NCBI GenBank assembly: GCA_910585405.1
Contig: CAJUDO010000002.1
Location: 129,601-193,600, forward strand
Length of the DNA: 64,000 nucleotides
Direction of reading: 5' to 3'
From: an uncultured Peptococcaceae bacterium
GTDB taxonomy: Bacteria; Bacillota; Peptococcia; Peptococcales; Peptococcaceae
The position numbers and the translations under genes were made by a program. The notes under the pieces are model-generated. The model was not told the DNA's origin. It saw only the letters and a program-made list of their open reading frames with translations, and did not search any database. Positions 54,004 to 63,385 of the stretch are shown here, piece by piece; the stretch's first letter is position 1; each line of letters begins with the position of its first letter.

Positions 54004-55695
54004 ATGTTCCCTATCATCAACAACTCCGGCAACTGTCGTGACTGCTACAGATGTTTACGCAACTGCGATGTAAAAGCCATCAGTTTTCGTACCGGTCAAG
54101 CAAAAATTATGACAGACCAATGTGTATTGTGCGGTCGTTGCGTCAAAGAATGTCCACAATATACCAAAAGTATTATCGACCAAATTCCCAAACTAGAGCA
54201 ATTTTTGAAAAACGATCGCGTCATTTTGAGTCTGCCTCCTACTTTTGTAAATCATTTTAATCAGTGGAGCCAGAGGGAATTATGGGCACGTTTGAAACAC
54301 ATCGGTTTTTACGCCATTGAAGAAATGGCTGTAAATGCAGAACCGTTCCTGGATACTTATGCTAATTTATTGCAAAATACTGATAAATATATTATTTCCA
54401 GTCATTGCCCTATTATAGTCAATCTAATTGAACAAAAATTTCCCAAATTACTGGACCACCTGGCACCTATTGAAAATGAAGCAGTGGTTCATGCCCGTCT
54501 GCTGAAAGAAAAATATGGCCCTGATGTGAAAGTGGTTCATATTTCTCCCTGTCTCAGCTTGGTAGGCAAGAACGATGACATTGACCTAACGCTCACATTG
54601 GACCAAGCTTTGGATTTCATTTTCAGCCATAAGGTCAGCATGGAAACATTGGCAGAAATTGATGTGGAATTGACCCAATATAAGCCTTTGGGAGCGCCTT
54701 TAGCAATGGCAGGAAATCTGATGCAGATCATGGTAGACCAGGGTATTGTGCCCCTTCATGAGGTACAATATTTATCCGGATTAAGCACCTGTATTGAAGC
54801 ATTAAAAGAATTAGAAAAAACGGACAATTTCAGCAGTCGCTTTATTGAACTGGACGGTTGCCGTAATGGCTGTGTCGGCGGTTTTGGTTTGGAGAAAAAG
54901 GGCATTTTGGAGAAAAAAATTGCAATCAACAACTATTATCACCAATATGCCAACAAACCTATCCGTCATTTTGCCCAAGTGCCTGATATCAGCCGTACCT
55001 TTGAGAACCGTTATGTAGAACCGATGAAGGTTGAAACCGCCCGTATACGGGAGATTTTGTCCCACTTAAAACAATATAACAAAAAAGTAATGAACTGCGG
55101 TGCCTGCGGCTTTGACAGCTGCTATGAAAAGGCCTTAGCCGTAGCACGGGGACAGGCTGAAGAAAAAATGTGTTTTACCTATATGCGCAGCCGTGCAGAA
55201 TCTACTGCCAACACAGCCATTCGCAGCAATCCCAGTGGCATTATCGTGTTTGACCAGGATTTTATCATTCAGGAATTCAACCCGGCAGCCCGTGATATGT
55301 TCAAGGCATACAATTTGCAGGTAGGCAACGCTGTCTTTGAATATATCGACCACAGCGATTTTGAAAAAGTAGTAGAAACAGGACGCGGCATGAAGGATCT
55401 CATTGTTCGCTATGATGACATTAATTTAGTCACACGACAAAATGTAGTGCGTATGCAAGGGACACAAAATCTATATATGGCCACCATTACTGACATCACA
55501 GAAGAAGAGAAAAAACGTACCGAACTGGAAAAAATGAAGGAAGAAACGCTGAGCAAAGCTACACAGGTCATCAATAATCAAATGTTTGTGGCGCAGCAGA
55601 TCGCGGGCCTGTTGGGAGAAACCACTGCCGACACAAAAATTATTTTACTTGACCTCATCAAGCAGTTCAGCCAGGAGAAGGAGCTGGAGCAATGA
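54004..55695 (+). CDS. Sensory-type [FeFe]-hydrogenase-like protein with PAS domain
   Basis: The 563-residue protein has two [4Fe-4S] motifs (C11/14/17/21; C40/43/46/50) and a hydrogenase H-domain with the four H-cluster cysteines in SSHCPI (135), ISPCLSL (183) and LDGCRNGC (286, 290). An FeS domain NCGACGFDSC (about 365-373), a PAS domain (about 395-510) and a coiled tail follow. In catalytic enzymes the first motif is TSCCP; here the proton-relay Cys is His, as expected for the low-activity sensory class (HydS, group C). Its stop overlaps the phosphatase start, so both are co-translated. Proposed role: H2 or redox sensing that controls the phosphatase. Confidence 0.9.
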   Translation: MFPIINNSGNCRDCYRCLRNCDVKAISFRTGQAKIMTDQCVLCGRCVKECPQYTKSIIDQIPKLEQFLKNDRVILSLPPTFVNHFNQWSQRELWARLKHIGFYAIEEMAVNAEPFLDTYANLLQNTDKYIISSHCPIIVNLIEQKFPKLLDHLAPIENEAVVHARLLKEKYGPDVKVVHISPCLSLVGKNDDIDLTLTLDQALDFIFSHKVSMETLAEIDVELTQYKPLGAPLAMAGNLMQIMVDQGIVPLHEVQYLSGLSTCIEALKELEKTDNFSSRFIELDGCRNGCVGGFGLEKKGILEKKIAINNYYHQYANKPIRHFAQVPDISRTFENRYVEPMKVETARIREILSHLKQYNKKVMNCGACGFDSCYEKALAVARGQAEEKMCFTYMRSRAESTANTAIRSNPSGIIVFDQDFIIQEFNPAARDMFKAYNLQVGNAVFEYIDHSDFEKVVETGRGMKDLIVRYDDINLVTRQNVVRMQGTQNLYMATITDITEEEKKRTELEKMKEETLSKATQVINNQMFVAQQIAGLLGETTADTKIILLDLIKQFSQEKELEQ

Positions 55696-56837
55696 GTCTA
55701 ATTTGTGAAGTTGGCAAAACCCAGTTGATCAAACATGGAGAGGTAACCTGCGGTGATTCTGTAGAAATCGTGCGCAATTCCGATGAGACAGTGGTAGTAC
55801 TTTCCGATGGTCTGGGCAGTGGCGTAAAGGCCAATATTCTTTCCAATCTGACCACCAAAATTATCTCCAAAATGGTTAGCAGTCATGTGCCTCTGCAAGA
55901 TATTGTAGAAACAATTATCAGTACGCTGCCAGTATGCTCCGTACGCAACGTAGCCTATTCTACATTTTCTATTTTGAAGATTACTCCCGAAGGTCATGTG
56001 GAAATCATTGATTTTGACGGGCTGCCTCCCATCTTGATTTCCAATGGGTTTGTTGAGGTAGTGGAACGTACTGGCGAAGATGTGTTGGGCAAACAAATTA
56101 ATCACGCACAACTGCAATTAAAAGAAGGTGACTATTTGCTCATCACCAGCGATGGCGTGACCGAAGCAGGGCTGGGACTTACTCTGCCTATGGGTCTGCA
56201 AACCTCTGGTTTGGTTAAAGCTTTGAAAGAAAATGTCACGTTAAGGGATTCGGCACAAGATTTAGTCGACCAGGTCATCGGTATCTGTATGAGCTATTAC
56301 ATCAACGAACCTGGCGATGATACCACAGCCGTAGCCATTCACATGCGGCAAGCACGCGAATGTGTTATACTCACAGGTTTACCGATAGACAAAAAAGATG
56401 ATTCCACTATGGTGGAGGAATTTTTGAAGACCAAAGGACGTAAAATAATCTGTGGCGGTACGACTGCCCAGGTGTTTGCCCGGGAAAGCGGCCGAGAGCT
56501 GGAGGCATCCAACGTCGGTGAATTATCTGATGAAGTTCCGCCCATTTCCCGCATCAACGGCATTGACCTAGTTACAGAAGGGATCATTACGATGAATTAC
56601 TGCAGCAAGCTGTTGAAAGAAAACCCTTCCAGCACCATATCTATGCCGATAAACGGTGCAACAATGCTGTTGCAGGAGCTTTTATCCGCTGATCGCATTA
56701 CGATTTTTTTTGGCACACAAGTAAACGAAGCTTACGAACAGATTAAGCCCGGTATTCGTTTGCGCAGTACAGTAATTGAAACACTGACTGCTCAACTACA
56801 GCAATTGGGAAAAGAAATCATCATCCACCGTTATTAA
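55692..56837 (+). CDS. PP2C/SpoIIE-type protein phosphatase
   Basis: The 381-residue phosphatase has metal-binding Asp motifs VLSDGLGSGVKA (near 39), TSDGVTEAGLG (about 155) and EPGDDTTAVAI (about 210). A C-terminal region of some 160 residues of unknown type follows (GRKIICGGTTAQVFARE). The 4-nt overlap with the hydrogenase-like gene implies a signalling pair. SpoIIE-type enzymes act on Ser/Thr-phosphorylated proteins such as anti-anti-sigma factors. None is seen nearby, so the target is unknown. Confidence 0.92.
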   Translation: MSLICEVGKTQLIKHGEVTCGDSVEIVRNSDETVVVLSDGLGSGVKANILSNLTTKIISKMVSSHVPLQDIVETIISTLPVCSVRNVAYSTFSILKITPEGHVEIIDFDGLPPILISNGFVEVVERTGEDVLGKQINHAQLQLKEGDYLLITSDGVTEAGLGLTLPMGLQTSGLVKALKENVTLRDSAQDLVDQVIGICMSYYINEPGDDTTAVAIHMRQARECVILTGLPIDKKDDSTMVEEFLKTKGRKIICGGTTAQVFARESGRELEASNVGELSDEVPPISRINGIDLVTEGIITMNYCSKLLKENPSSTISMPINGATMLLQELLSADRITIFFGTQVNEAYEQIKPGIRLRSTVIETLTAQLQQLGKEIIIHRY

Positions 56838-56856
56838 ACAATCCGGAGGCACTTTT

Positions 56857-57741
56857 ATGGACATCAAGAATTATTGCTTTAAAGGAAAAGAAGAGTTTAG
56901 CCTGCAAAATTATGATACAAAAGATACTGCGGAATTCACTTCTAAAAAAGAAACCATTGAATTGTTGGCTGCTAATCAAGCCCGTATGGCTCAGCTACAG
57001 GATCGCCTTTACGCAGAAAATAAAGAAGCATTGCTCATTATTTTTCAGGCTATGGACGCCGCTGGCAAAGATGGCGCCATTAAGCATGTCATATCCGGCA
57101 TGAATCCGCAGGGTGTCATTGTTCACAACTTTAAGCAGCCTACCTCTGAGGAATTAGATCATGATTATTTATGGCGTGCATGGCGAGTACTGCCCGGTCG
57201 GGGAGATATCGGTATTTTCAATCGCTCTTACTATGAAGATGTGCTGGTCGTGAAGGTACACAGCCTATATAAAAATCTTCCGTTGCCTGATCGCTGTAAA
57301 ACCGGGGAGCTCTTTCAGCAACGGTATATGCAAATCAATCACTTTGAAAAATATTTATATCAAAATGGGATTCGTGTCGTAAAAATCTTTCTGCATCTCT
57401 CTAAAGACGAACAGAAAAAACGCTTTTTAGAGCGGATTGACGATGAAGAAAAAAATTGGAAATTCTCTCAGTCCGATATCGAGGAGCGTATGTATTGGGA
57501 CACCTACCAGGAAGCCTATGAAGACGCCATTAAAGCCACCGCTACCAAAAAAGCACCCTGGTATATTGTGCCAGCCGACAAAAAGTGGTTTGCCCGTCTG
57601 CTCATTTCACAAATCATTGTAGACACATTGGAGGAAATCAATCCCCAATACCCGGAACTGCCCGACAATAAAAAAGCACTGTTGAGCCAATGCAGAGAGC
57701 AATTATTGGCGGAAACAAAAGAGGAAGAAGAGAAAGATTAA
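56857..57741 (+). CDS. ppk2: Polyphosphate kinase 2 family protein
   Basis: The 294-residue P-loop kinase is of the PPK2 family, moving phosphate between polyphosphate and nucleoside mono- or diphosphates. Walker A is QAMDAAGKDGAIKH (near residue 65), Walker B IFNRSYYEDVLV (about 125), and the lid motif has KKRFLERIDDEEKNWKFS. GGAGG lies 6-7 nt upstream. It is placed 19 nt after the phosphatase gene, so probably in the same operon, with a terminator after it. Which PPK2 class (AMP or ADP phosphorylating) cannot be judged reliably. Confidence 0.93.
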   Translation: MDIKNYCFKGKEEFSLQNYDTKDTAEFTSKKETIELLAANQARMAQLQDRLYAENKEALLIIFQAMDAAGKDGAIKHVISGMNPQGVIVHNFKQPTSEELDHDYLWRAWRVLPGRGDIGIFNRSYYEDVLVVKVHSLYKNLPLPDRCKTGELFQQRYMQINHFEKYLYQNGIRVVKIFLHLSKDEQKKRFLERIDDEEKNWKFSQSDIEERMYWDTYQEAYEDAIKATATKKAPWYIVPADKKWFARLLISQIIVDTLEEINPQYPELPDNKKALLSQCREQLLAETKEEEEKD

Positions 57742-57863
57742 TTAAGACAAAATAAAAAACCAGCATCATGGAAATGCAGGTTTCTGCCAATTTCCAATTA
57801 CTGAAACCAAAACTATCAAAAAATCTTGACAAAGACATCCTATCCATAAACGATGAATATAAA

Positions 57864-57900
57864 AACCGGCCATGTATGATTACTGCATGGTCGGTTTGTT
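57864..57900 (+). terminator. Terminator of the sensor-phosphatase-PPK2 operon
   Basis: AACCGGCCATG pairs with CATGGTCGGTT (one G-U pair), followed by TGTTTTG. Confidence 0.75.
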
Positions 57901-58014
57901 TTGAGATAAAAAGTTTTGGCACTGGTTGATTTCTTTACTTTTATACGCTAAAATGAAATATAAGATTTTATCTTCTCCGGCTTATGATTTCAAGATTTTT
58001 TACAGGAGTTTCTT

Positions 58015-59007
58015 ATGCGATTTTCAGATATTCAAGGTCAGGACAAAGCCATTCATATCTTGCAGCGTGCGATTCAAAACCAACATATCGCTCATGCTTA
58101 TCTTTTTACAGGACCAGAAGGAGTAGGAAAAAAGAATACCGCGCTGGCACTGGCACAATATCTAAACTGTGAAGCGGCAGATCCTCAGACCTTTTCCAGT
58201 TGCGGGCAATGTGCCTCCTGCGTTCAGATTGACTGTGGAAGCCATCCCGATCTTATTTTTCTGGAACCTGACGGAAACAGCATCAAGATTGAGCAGATTC
58301 GCAACTTGCTCAGCAAAATATCACTGCGCAATTACGAAAGCACTTATAAAGTTGCGATTATCAATGATGCTCATCTTATGACGGAGCAAGCAGCCAACTG
58401 TCTGTTGAAAACACTGGAAGAACCTACTGATAATACTGTATTTATTTTGGTAACTTCACAGGTACAGAATTTACCCATCACCATTTTGTCTCGCTGTCAG
58501 CAAGTGCAGTTCAACGTCCTGCCTTCTGCCGTCATTCAAGATATTTTACAACGGCTTCATCCTGAACGGCAATCACAAATCGGCTTAGCATCTGCACTAT
58601 CACAGGGTTCTGTGAGTACAGCGGAAGTTCTTCTTGCCAATGAGGAAATTGCTGCGGCAAGACAGGATTTCTACCGGCTTTTGAACCAATTAGAACAGTT
58701 TAATCCGGCAGATATCATTCTTTGGTGTGAACAATGGGATAAGAATAAAAAGATGGTGCGTTCCTTGTTGGAACTAGCACAGCTATGGTACCATGATTTA
58801 TTAATCCTGCGCACTACAGGTCGGCTAGAATTACTCGTCAACCAAGACTACCTGGCGCAGCTGAAAGCACAACAACAAGAGCCACAAACTCTGCTTCAGG
58901 TACTTCAATATTTTCAGACCGCCATATCCCAGCTGGAAAGCAATGCTTCTCCCAGATTGGTGTTGGAGGTCGTACTGTTAAAGACGAAGACTATATTTTC
59001 CCCATAA
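58015..59007 (+). CDS. holB: DNA polymerase III subunit delta'
   Basis: Clamp-loader subunit, 330 residues. It has Walker A GPEGVGKKNTA, a zinc module with four Cys (CGQCASCVQIDC region, about 60-74), the motif LMTEQAANCLLKTLEEPTDNTVFIL, and SRCQQVQF. CAGGAG lies 7 nt before the ATG. First gene of a conserved holB-ricT-yabA-trmN6-rsmI order that lies near the origin in Bacillota. Confidence 0.94.
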   Translation: MRFSDIQGQDKAIHILQRAIQNQHIAHAYLFTGPEGVGKKNTALALAQYLNCEAADPQTFSSCGQCASCVQIDCGSHPDLIFLEPDGNSIKIEQIRNLLSKISLRNYESTYKVAIINDAHLMTEQAANCLLKTLEEPTDNTVFILVTSQVQNLPITILSRCQQVQFNVLPSAVIQDILQRLHPERQSQIGLASALSQGSVSTAEVLLANEEIAAARQDFYRLLNQLEQFNPADIILWCEQWDKNKKMVRSLLELAQLWYHDLLILRTTGRLELLVNQDYLAQLKAQQQEPQTLLQVLQYFQTAISQLESNASPRLVLEVVLLKTKTIFSP

Positions 59008-59024
59008 TCCTAAGGAGGTTTTTT

Positions 59025-59765
59025 ATGTCCGTAACTGTAATTGGCGTCCGTTTTAAGGAAGCTGGTAAGATATATTATTTTGATCCCGGTGAACTTACAA
59101 TCACCACCAATGACCACGTGATTGTGGAAACTGCACGGGGCATTGAATACGGCAATGTTGTGGTAGGCTTAAAAGAAGTAGATGAAAGTGAAGTCATTCC
59201 TCCATTGAAAAAAGTTATCCGCATTGCCGATGACGATGACGACGCACGCGTAGAAGAAAACGCCTTTCGTGAGAAAGAAGCATTTGATATTTGTCTGGAA
59301 AAGATTGCACAACACAATTTACCTATGAAACTTATTGATGTGGAATACACATTTGATAACAGCAAAGTAATTTTTTTCTTTACAGCTGATGGACGTGTGG
59401 ACTTCCGCGAACTGGTAAAAGATCTAGCCACTATATTTCGTACTCGCATTGAATTACGGCAGATTGGTGTACGAGATGAAGCAAAAATGTTAGGAGGAAT
59501 TGGTTTTTGCGGTCGAGAATTATGCTGCCATACATTTTTGGGTGATTTCGCACCAGTATCTATCAAAATGGCCAAGGAACAAAGCTTGTCCTTAAACCCA
59601 TCTAAAATATCTGGAATTTGTGGACGGCTGCTTTGTTGTTTAAAATATGAAAATGATGTCTATGTAGAAAATAGAAAATGCGGCTGCAAAGTCAAAAATT
59701 TAGATGCACTGGATGATATAGACGAGGACGGAAACGTTTTTGATTTGCACAAGTTGGAAGATTGA
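59025..59765 (+). CDS. ricT: RicT/YaaT, PSP1 domain protein
   Basis: The 246-residue PSP1-domain protein has six clustered cysteines in CGRELCCHTF and CGRLLCCLKYE plus CGCKVKN, which in B. subtilis bind Fe-S clusters in the RicAFT complex for mRNA processing by RNase Y and for biofilm and sporulation decisions. AAGGAGG lies upstream. 17 nt after holB and co-transcribed with it. Confidence 0.94.
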   Translation: MSVTVIGVRFKEAGKIYYFDPGELTITTNDHVIVETARGIEYGNVVVGLKEVDESEVIPPLKKVIRIADDDDDARVEENAFREKEAFDICLEKIAQHNLPMKLIDVEYTFDNSKVIFFFTADGRVDFRELVKDLATIFRTRIELRQIGVRDEAKMLGGIGFCGRELCCHTFLGDFAPVSIKMAKEQSLSLNPSKISGICGRLLCCLKYENDVYVENRKCGCKVKNLDALDDIDEDGNVFDLHKLED

Positions 59766-59792
59766 GCAACTATGGAAAGCGCGGGTGATTGT

Positions 59793-60077
59793 ATGAATTT
59801 AAGCGAACAACTGACAGTAATACAAAACACATTTGAGCAGCTCTCTGCGCAATTACAGGAAATGCAGACACAAGTAGCAAAACTGGAAGATGAAAACCAA
59901 CGGCTGCGCCAACAGCTCACACCTGTTATCTCAGAGAATAAAGATACAGACGGAGGCAGACAAGCATTACAACAACTCTACGACGAAGGCTATCACGTTT
60001 GTCCTGCCTATTTCGGCCGCGAGCATGACGGCGGATGTCTTTTCTGTATGGAGGTACTGAAGAATGTTACCAACTAA
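59793..60077 (+). CDS. yabA: Replication initiation control protein YabA
   Basis: The 94-residue protein has an N-terminal leucine-zipper coiled coil (about 5-45, LSAQLQEMQTQVAKLEDENQ) and a C-terminal zinc motif HVCPAYFG...GCLFCMEVL. YabA limits DnaA activity by binding DnaA and DnaN. ATG 59793 has GGGTGAT 5 nt upstream; an in-frame ATG at 59772 is less likely. It overlaps trmN6 by 14 nt. Confidence 0.9.
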   Translation: MNLSEQLTVIQNTFEQLSAQLQEMQTQVAKLEDENQRLRQQLTPVISENKDTDGGRQALQQLYDEGYHVCPAYFGREHDGGCLFCMEVLKNVTN

Positions 60078-60825
60078 TCTATTACCCGATGAAGATGTAG
60101 CCGACCTGGGCATTCGGCAGTTGAAAGTCCTGCAAAAAAAGCAGGGCTTTCGATTTTCTATCGACGCTGTTCTGCTAGCGCATTTCATACAACCAGATAC
60201 AGCGCAGCGCTTGTTGGATTTGGGAACAGGGTCAGCCGTTATTCCGCTGCTTTTGGCAGCTCGTCATCCACATTTACAGATTGACGGTGTCGAACTACAG
60301 CCGGAAATCGCGCAGATGGCACAGCGCTCTGTACAGCACAACGGCTTAGAAACGCAAATCCATATCCTGCAGCAGGACCTCACCCAGATGCCGTCCCAAT
60401 ATTATCAGCAATACGATTGGGTGGTGAGCAACCCGCCTTTTTTCCCACTGGGAAGCAGCAAGCAAAGTCCCAATCCGCAAATCGCCTTGGCGCGCCACGA
60501 AGTGGCCTGCACGCTGGAGCAATTGATACAGTGTAGTGTGCGCTGTCTGAAAACGCGGGGACATTTTGCGCTGATTCACCGTGCAGAACGACTGCCGGAA
60601 ATTTTATATTATTGTCAGCAGTATCATCTTGCGCCAGCACAACTGCGCATGGTACATCCAACCATACAGCAACCAGCCAACCTGGTACTTTTAGACGCAA
60701 TCAAAGCCGGGCGCAATACACTCACTGTATTGCCACCCTTAGCTGTATATCAATCCGTCAATAAACTCACCAGTGATAAATCCACTTACACCGATGAAGT
60801 TTTCGCTTATTTTCAGACAACTTAA
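60064..60825 (+). CDS. trmN6: tRNA1(Val) A37 N6-methyltransferase (YabB type)
   Basis: SAM-dependent methyltransferase, 253 residues, with motif I LLDLGTGSAVIPLLLA, the N6-adenine motif SNPPFFPLGS and the family N-terminal RFSIDAVLLAHF. GGAGG lies 9 nt before the ATG, which sits inside the yabA 3' end. Conserved neighbour of yabA and rsmI. Confidence 0.92.
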   Translation: MLPTNLLPDEDVADLGIRQLKVLQKKQGFRFSIDAVLLAHFIQPDTAQRLLDLGTGSAVIPLLLAARHPHLQIDGVELQPEIAQMAQRSVQHNGLETQIHILQQDLTQMPSQYYQQYDWVVSNPPFFPLGSSKQSPNPQIALARHEVACTLEQLIQCSVRCLKTRGHFALIHRAERLPEILYYCQQYHLAPAQLRMVHPTIQQPANLVLLDAIKAGRNTLTVLPPLAVYQSVNKLTSDKSTYTDEVFAYFQTT

Positions 60826-60856
60826 TGCCATTATCTATTTTCACAGGAGGTATTTC

Positions 60857-61699
60857 ATGCCTTACGGAACATTATATTTATGCGCCACACCCATTGGCAA
60901 TCTGCAGGACATCACATTGCGTGTGCTGGATACGCTCAAAACCGCAGATTTGATTGCCTGCGAAGATACACGCAAAACACTGCAGCTCCTTAACCATTTT
61001 TCTATTTCCAAACCCGTCACAAGCTATTATGAGCACAATAAAACGGTGAAAGGTGATGTGATTATTCAACAGTTAAAAGAGGGCAAACAGGTAGCGTTGG
61101 TTTCTGACGCCGGCATGCCGGGAATTTCCGACCCTGGCTATGATTTAATACAGCAATGTCTGGCAGAAGGAATCCCCTTCACTGTGCTACCCGGTGCGGT
61201 GGCTGCCGTTACCGGTTTGGTATTGTCAGGACTTCCTACCGACCGTTTCACCTTTGAGGGATTTGTACCCCGGCACAAAAAAGAACGGCTGCAATTCTTT
61301 CAGAAATTACTTCAGGAAGAACGCACTATGATTTTTTATGAATCGCCCCATCGTCTACAGGACACCTTGGAAACCATGACGGAAGTATTTCCAGAGAGAA
61401 ATATGGCCGCTGCCCGTGAATTGACAAAGAAGTTTGAGGAAATCGTGCGAGGTACGCCGTCGGAAGTACTGGCACACTTTTCAGAGCATGGCATCCGCGG
61501 CGAATTTGTCCTGCTACTGCACGGCGCCGAACCCGCCTTGCAGGAAACACGGGATTTAGCTTGGGCCATCAACCGCACAACGCAACTGGAAACAGAGGGG
61601 TTTTCTTCAAAAGAAGCTATGAAACAGGCTGCCAAGGAAGCAGGTCTGAGCAAGCGCGACATCTACAACGCAATGGTACACACTGACAGCCCGGAGTAA
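60857..61699 (+). CDS. rsmI: 16S rRNA (cytidine1402-2'-O)-methyltransferase
   Basis: The 280-residue tetrapyrrole-methylase fold protein methylates the ribose of C1402 in the decoding centre. Motifs: CATPIGNLQDITLR, CEDTRKTLQLL, VSDAGMPGISDPGY and LPGAVAAVTGLVLSGLP. CAGGAGG lies 7 nt before ATG 60857; the longer open frame to 60773 overlaps trmN6 and is rejected. Last of the conserved five-gene group. Confidence 0.95.
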   Translation: MPYGTLYLCATPIGNLQDITLRVLDTLKTADLIACEDTRKTLQLLNHFSISKPVTSYYEHNKTVKGDVIIQQLKEGKQVALVSDAGMPGISDPGYDLIQQCLAEGIPFTVLPGAVAAVTGLVLSGLPTDRFTFEGFVPRHKKERLQFFQKLLQEERTMIFYESPHRLQDTLETMTEVFPERNMAAARELTKKFEEIVRGTPSEVLAHFSEHGIRGEFVLLLHGAEPALQETRDLAWAINRTTQLETEGFSSKEAMKQAAKEAGLSKRDIYNAMVHTDSPE

Positions 61700-61768
61700 G
61701 GGAAATATACTTCAAAAACGCAACTGCAGCTGCACACAGTACGCACTTTTCTGAAGAGGTGAAACAAT

Positions 61769-61921
61769 ATGGGATTTAACTATCACGTCGCACTCTCTGC
61801 TGTGGGTAACGTGATTGCATTCATTGTCATTGCATACCTAGCGGTACATTTTCTTAAAAAAAGAAAAAATGATTACATCCAGCTTTTCACATCCATACAA
61901 AGTGACGCAGGATTTATATAA
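61769..61921 (+). CDS. Small single-helix membrane protein
   Basis: A 50-codon frame with GAGGTG 7 nt before the ATG. It has one hydrophobic helix (VGNVIAFIVIAYLAVHFL) followed by a basic stretch (KKRKN), the pattern of a small inner-membrane protein with cytoplasmic C-terminus. No family recognised. It lies between rsmI and a bidirectional terminator that starts at its stop codon, supporting expression. Confidence 0.6.
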   Translation: MGFNYHVALSAVGNVIAFIVIAYLAVHFLKKRKNDYIQLFTSIQSDAGFI

Positions 61922-61968
61922 AACGAAAAGGAGGTAGAACCAATATCGGTTCTGCTTCCTTTTCGTTT
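61921..61968. terminator. Bidirectional terminator between convergent genes
   Basis: Arms 61921-61941 and 61948-61968 (AAACGAAAAGGAGG against CCTTTTCGTTT) are complementary over about 20 bp with one mismatch. A-rich and T-rich ends give a tail in both directions. It overlaps the MATE stop codon. Confidence 0.88.
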
Positions 61969-63292
61969 AGTACTGATATACATTTCTCTTTGCTGCGAGA
62001 AACAAAATCGTCATAATTGCCGCTGTCAGCTCTGCCACCACAACTGACAGCCAGATGCCGTCAAGCTTGAATATCAGCGGCAGGATGAGAATGGCAGCTA
62101 CTTCAAAGACCAGACTTCGCAAAAATGAAATCAGTGCCGAAGTTACTCCATCATTGAGCGCAGTGAAAAAAGATGAGCCGTAAATAGCAATTCCTGAAAA
62201 GAGAAAGGAAAACGAGTAAATCATAAATGCCCGTTTGGTCATTGCCAGCAGTTCTACATCATAGCTGACAAAGATTTCGGCCAACGGCCCTGCGCAGCCT
62301 TCCGCTAACATAAACATCATCACTGCAAAGATTCCGATTATCACGGAACTTTTTTGCAGCAATCCTCTCAATTCCCCATGATTTCCTGCACCGTAATGAT
62401 AGCTGACGATGGGAGCCGTGCCCGTGGAATAGCCGATAAACACAGCAAGAAAAATCATATTCACATACATTAATACACCATAGGCAGCCACACCGTTTTC
62501 ACCGGCATATTTCAGCAGTTGAAAATTGTACAGCATACTGACAACAGAAATTGAGATATTGCTCATCAATTCTGAAGAACCATTGATGCAGGCCTTACGC
62601 AGCGCTTTCCAATTCAGTTCTGTTTTTGTCAGCCAGAGCACGCTTGTGCGGGGGCGAGAAAAATATACCACAGGTATCACACCGCCGATCATCTGACTCA
62701 TCACTGTCGCGGCGGCAGCCCCCACAAGTCCCCACGAAAAAACTACTATAAACAATGCATCCAAGACCATATTGGTAAGTCCGCACGCAACTGTCACCGC
62801 AAGCCCCCATTGTGGTTTTTCCGCCGCAACAAAAAAACTCTGAAACTCAAATTGGAGCATATAAAAGGGCAGGGCCAGCAACAGAATTTGCCCATAAAGC
62901 ACACATTGCTCCAACATCTCTCCTTCCGCCCCAATCAACACTGCCAAGGGGCGAAGAATAAAAAAGCTGACAACCGCAAGAACAACACCGCAAACCATTG
63001 TACTATAAACAAATAGAGAAAAAAGCTGCTGTGCTTTTTCCTGTTTCCCCTCGCCCATAGTTTTAGAAACCAGCGCGCTGCCCCCAGAGCCGAACATAAA
63101 ACCAATCGAGCCCAAAATCATCAGCACCGGCATGATAAAGTTCACCGCAGCGAAGGGCGTTTTTCCCACAAAATTTGAAACAAAAAATCCATCTACCACA
63201 CTGTAAATAGATGTAAACACCATCATAATCACCGACGGAAATGCAAATTGCAATAATCGTTTATATTCAAAATGATCGGAAAGCTGTATCAC
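61967..63292 (-). CDS. MATE family efflux transporter
   Basis: The 441-residue membrane protein has 12 helices in two halves, with the MATE patterns SIYSVVDGFFVSNFVGKTPFAAVN and MFGSGGSALVSKTMGEGK. It exports drugs or organic cations by a Na+ or H+ gradient. GTG start at 63292 with AGGAGG 8 nt upstream. It follows the MarR gene on the same strand by 93 nt, so it is likely co-regulated by it. Confidence 0.92.
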   Translation of the reverse strand: MIQLSDHFEYKRLLQFAFPSVIMMVFTSIYSVVDGFFVSNFVGKTPFAAVNFIMPVLMILGSIGFMFGSGGSALVSKTMGEGKQEKAQQLFSLFVYSTMVCGVVLAVVSFFILRPLAVLIGAEGEMLEQCVLYGQILLLALPFYMLQFEFQSFFVAAEKPQWGLAVTVACGLTNMVLDALFIVVFSWGLVGAAAATVMSQMIGGVIPVVYFSRPRTSVLWLTKTELNWKALRKACINGSSELMSNISISVVSMLYNFQLLKYAGENGVAAYGVLMYVNMIFLAVFIGYSTGTAPIVSYHYGAGNHGELRGLLQKSSVIIGIFAVMMFMLAEGCAGPLAEIFVSYDVELLAMTKRAFMIYSFSFLFSGIAIYGSSFFTALNDGVTSALISFLRSLVFEVAAILILPLIFKLDGIWLSVVVAELTAAIMTILFLAAKRNVYQY

Positions 63293-63385
63293 AATATCTA
63301 CCTCCTAAACAAAAAATACAGTTTTCGGACTATATTGACAATATCTATTTTTCAGACATATTCTTTTCTAACAGCCTGCTTCATA

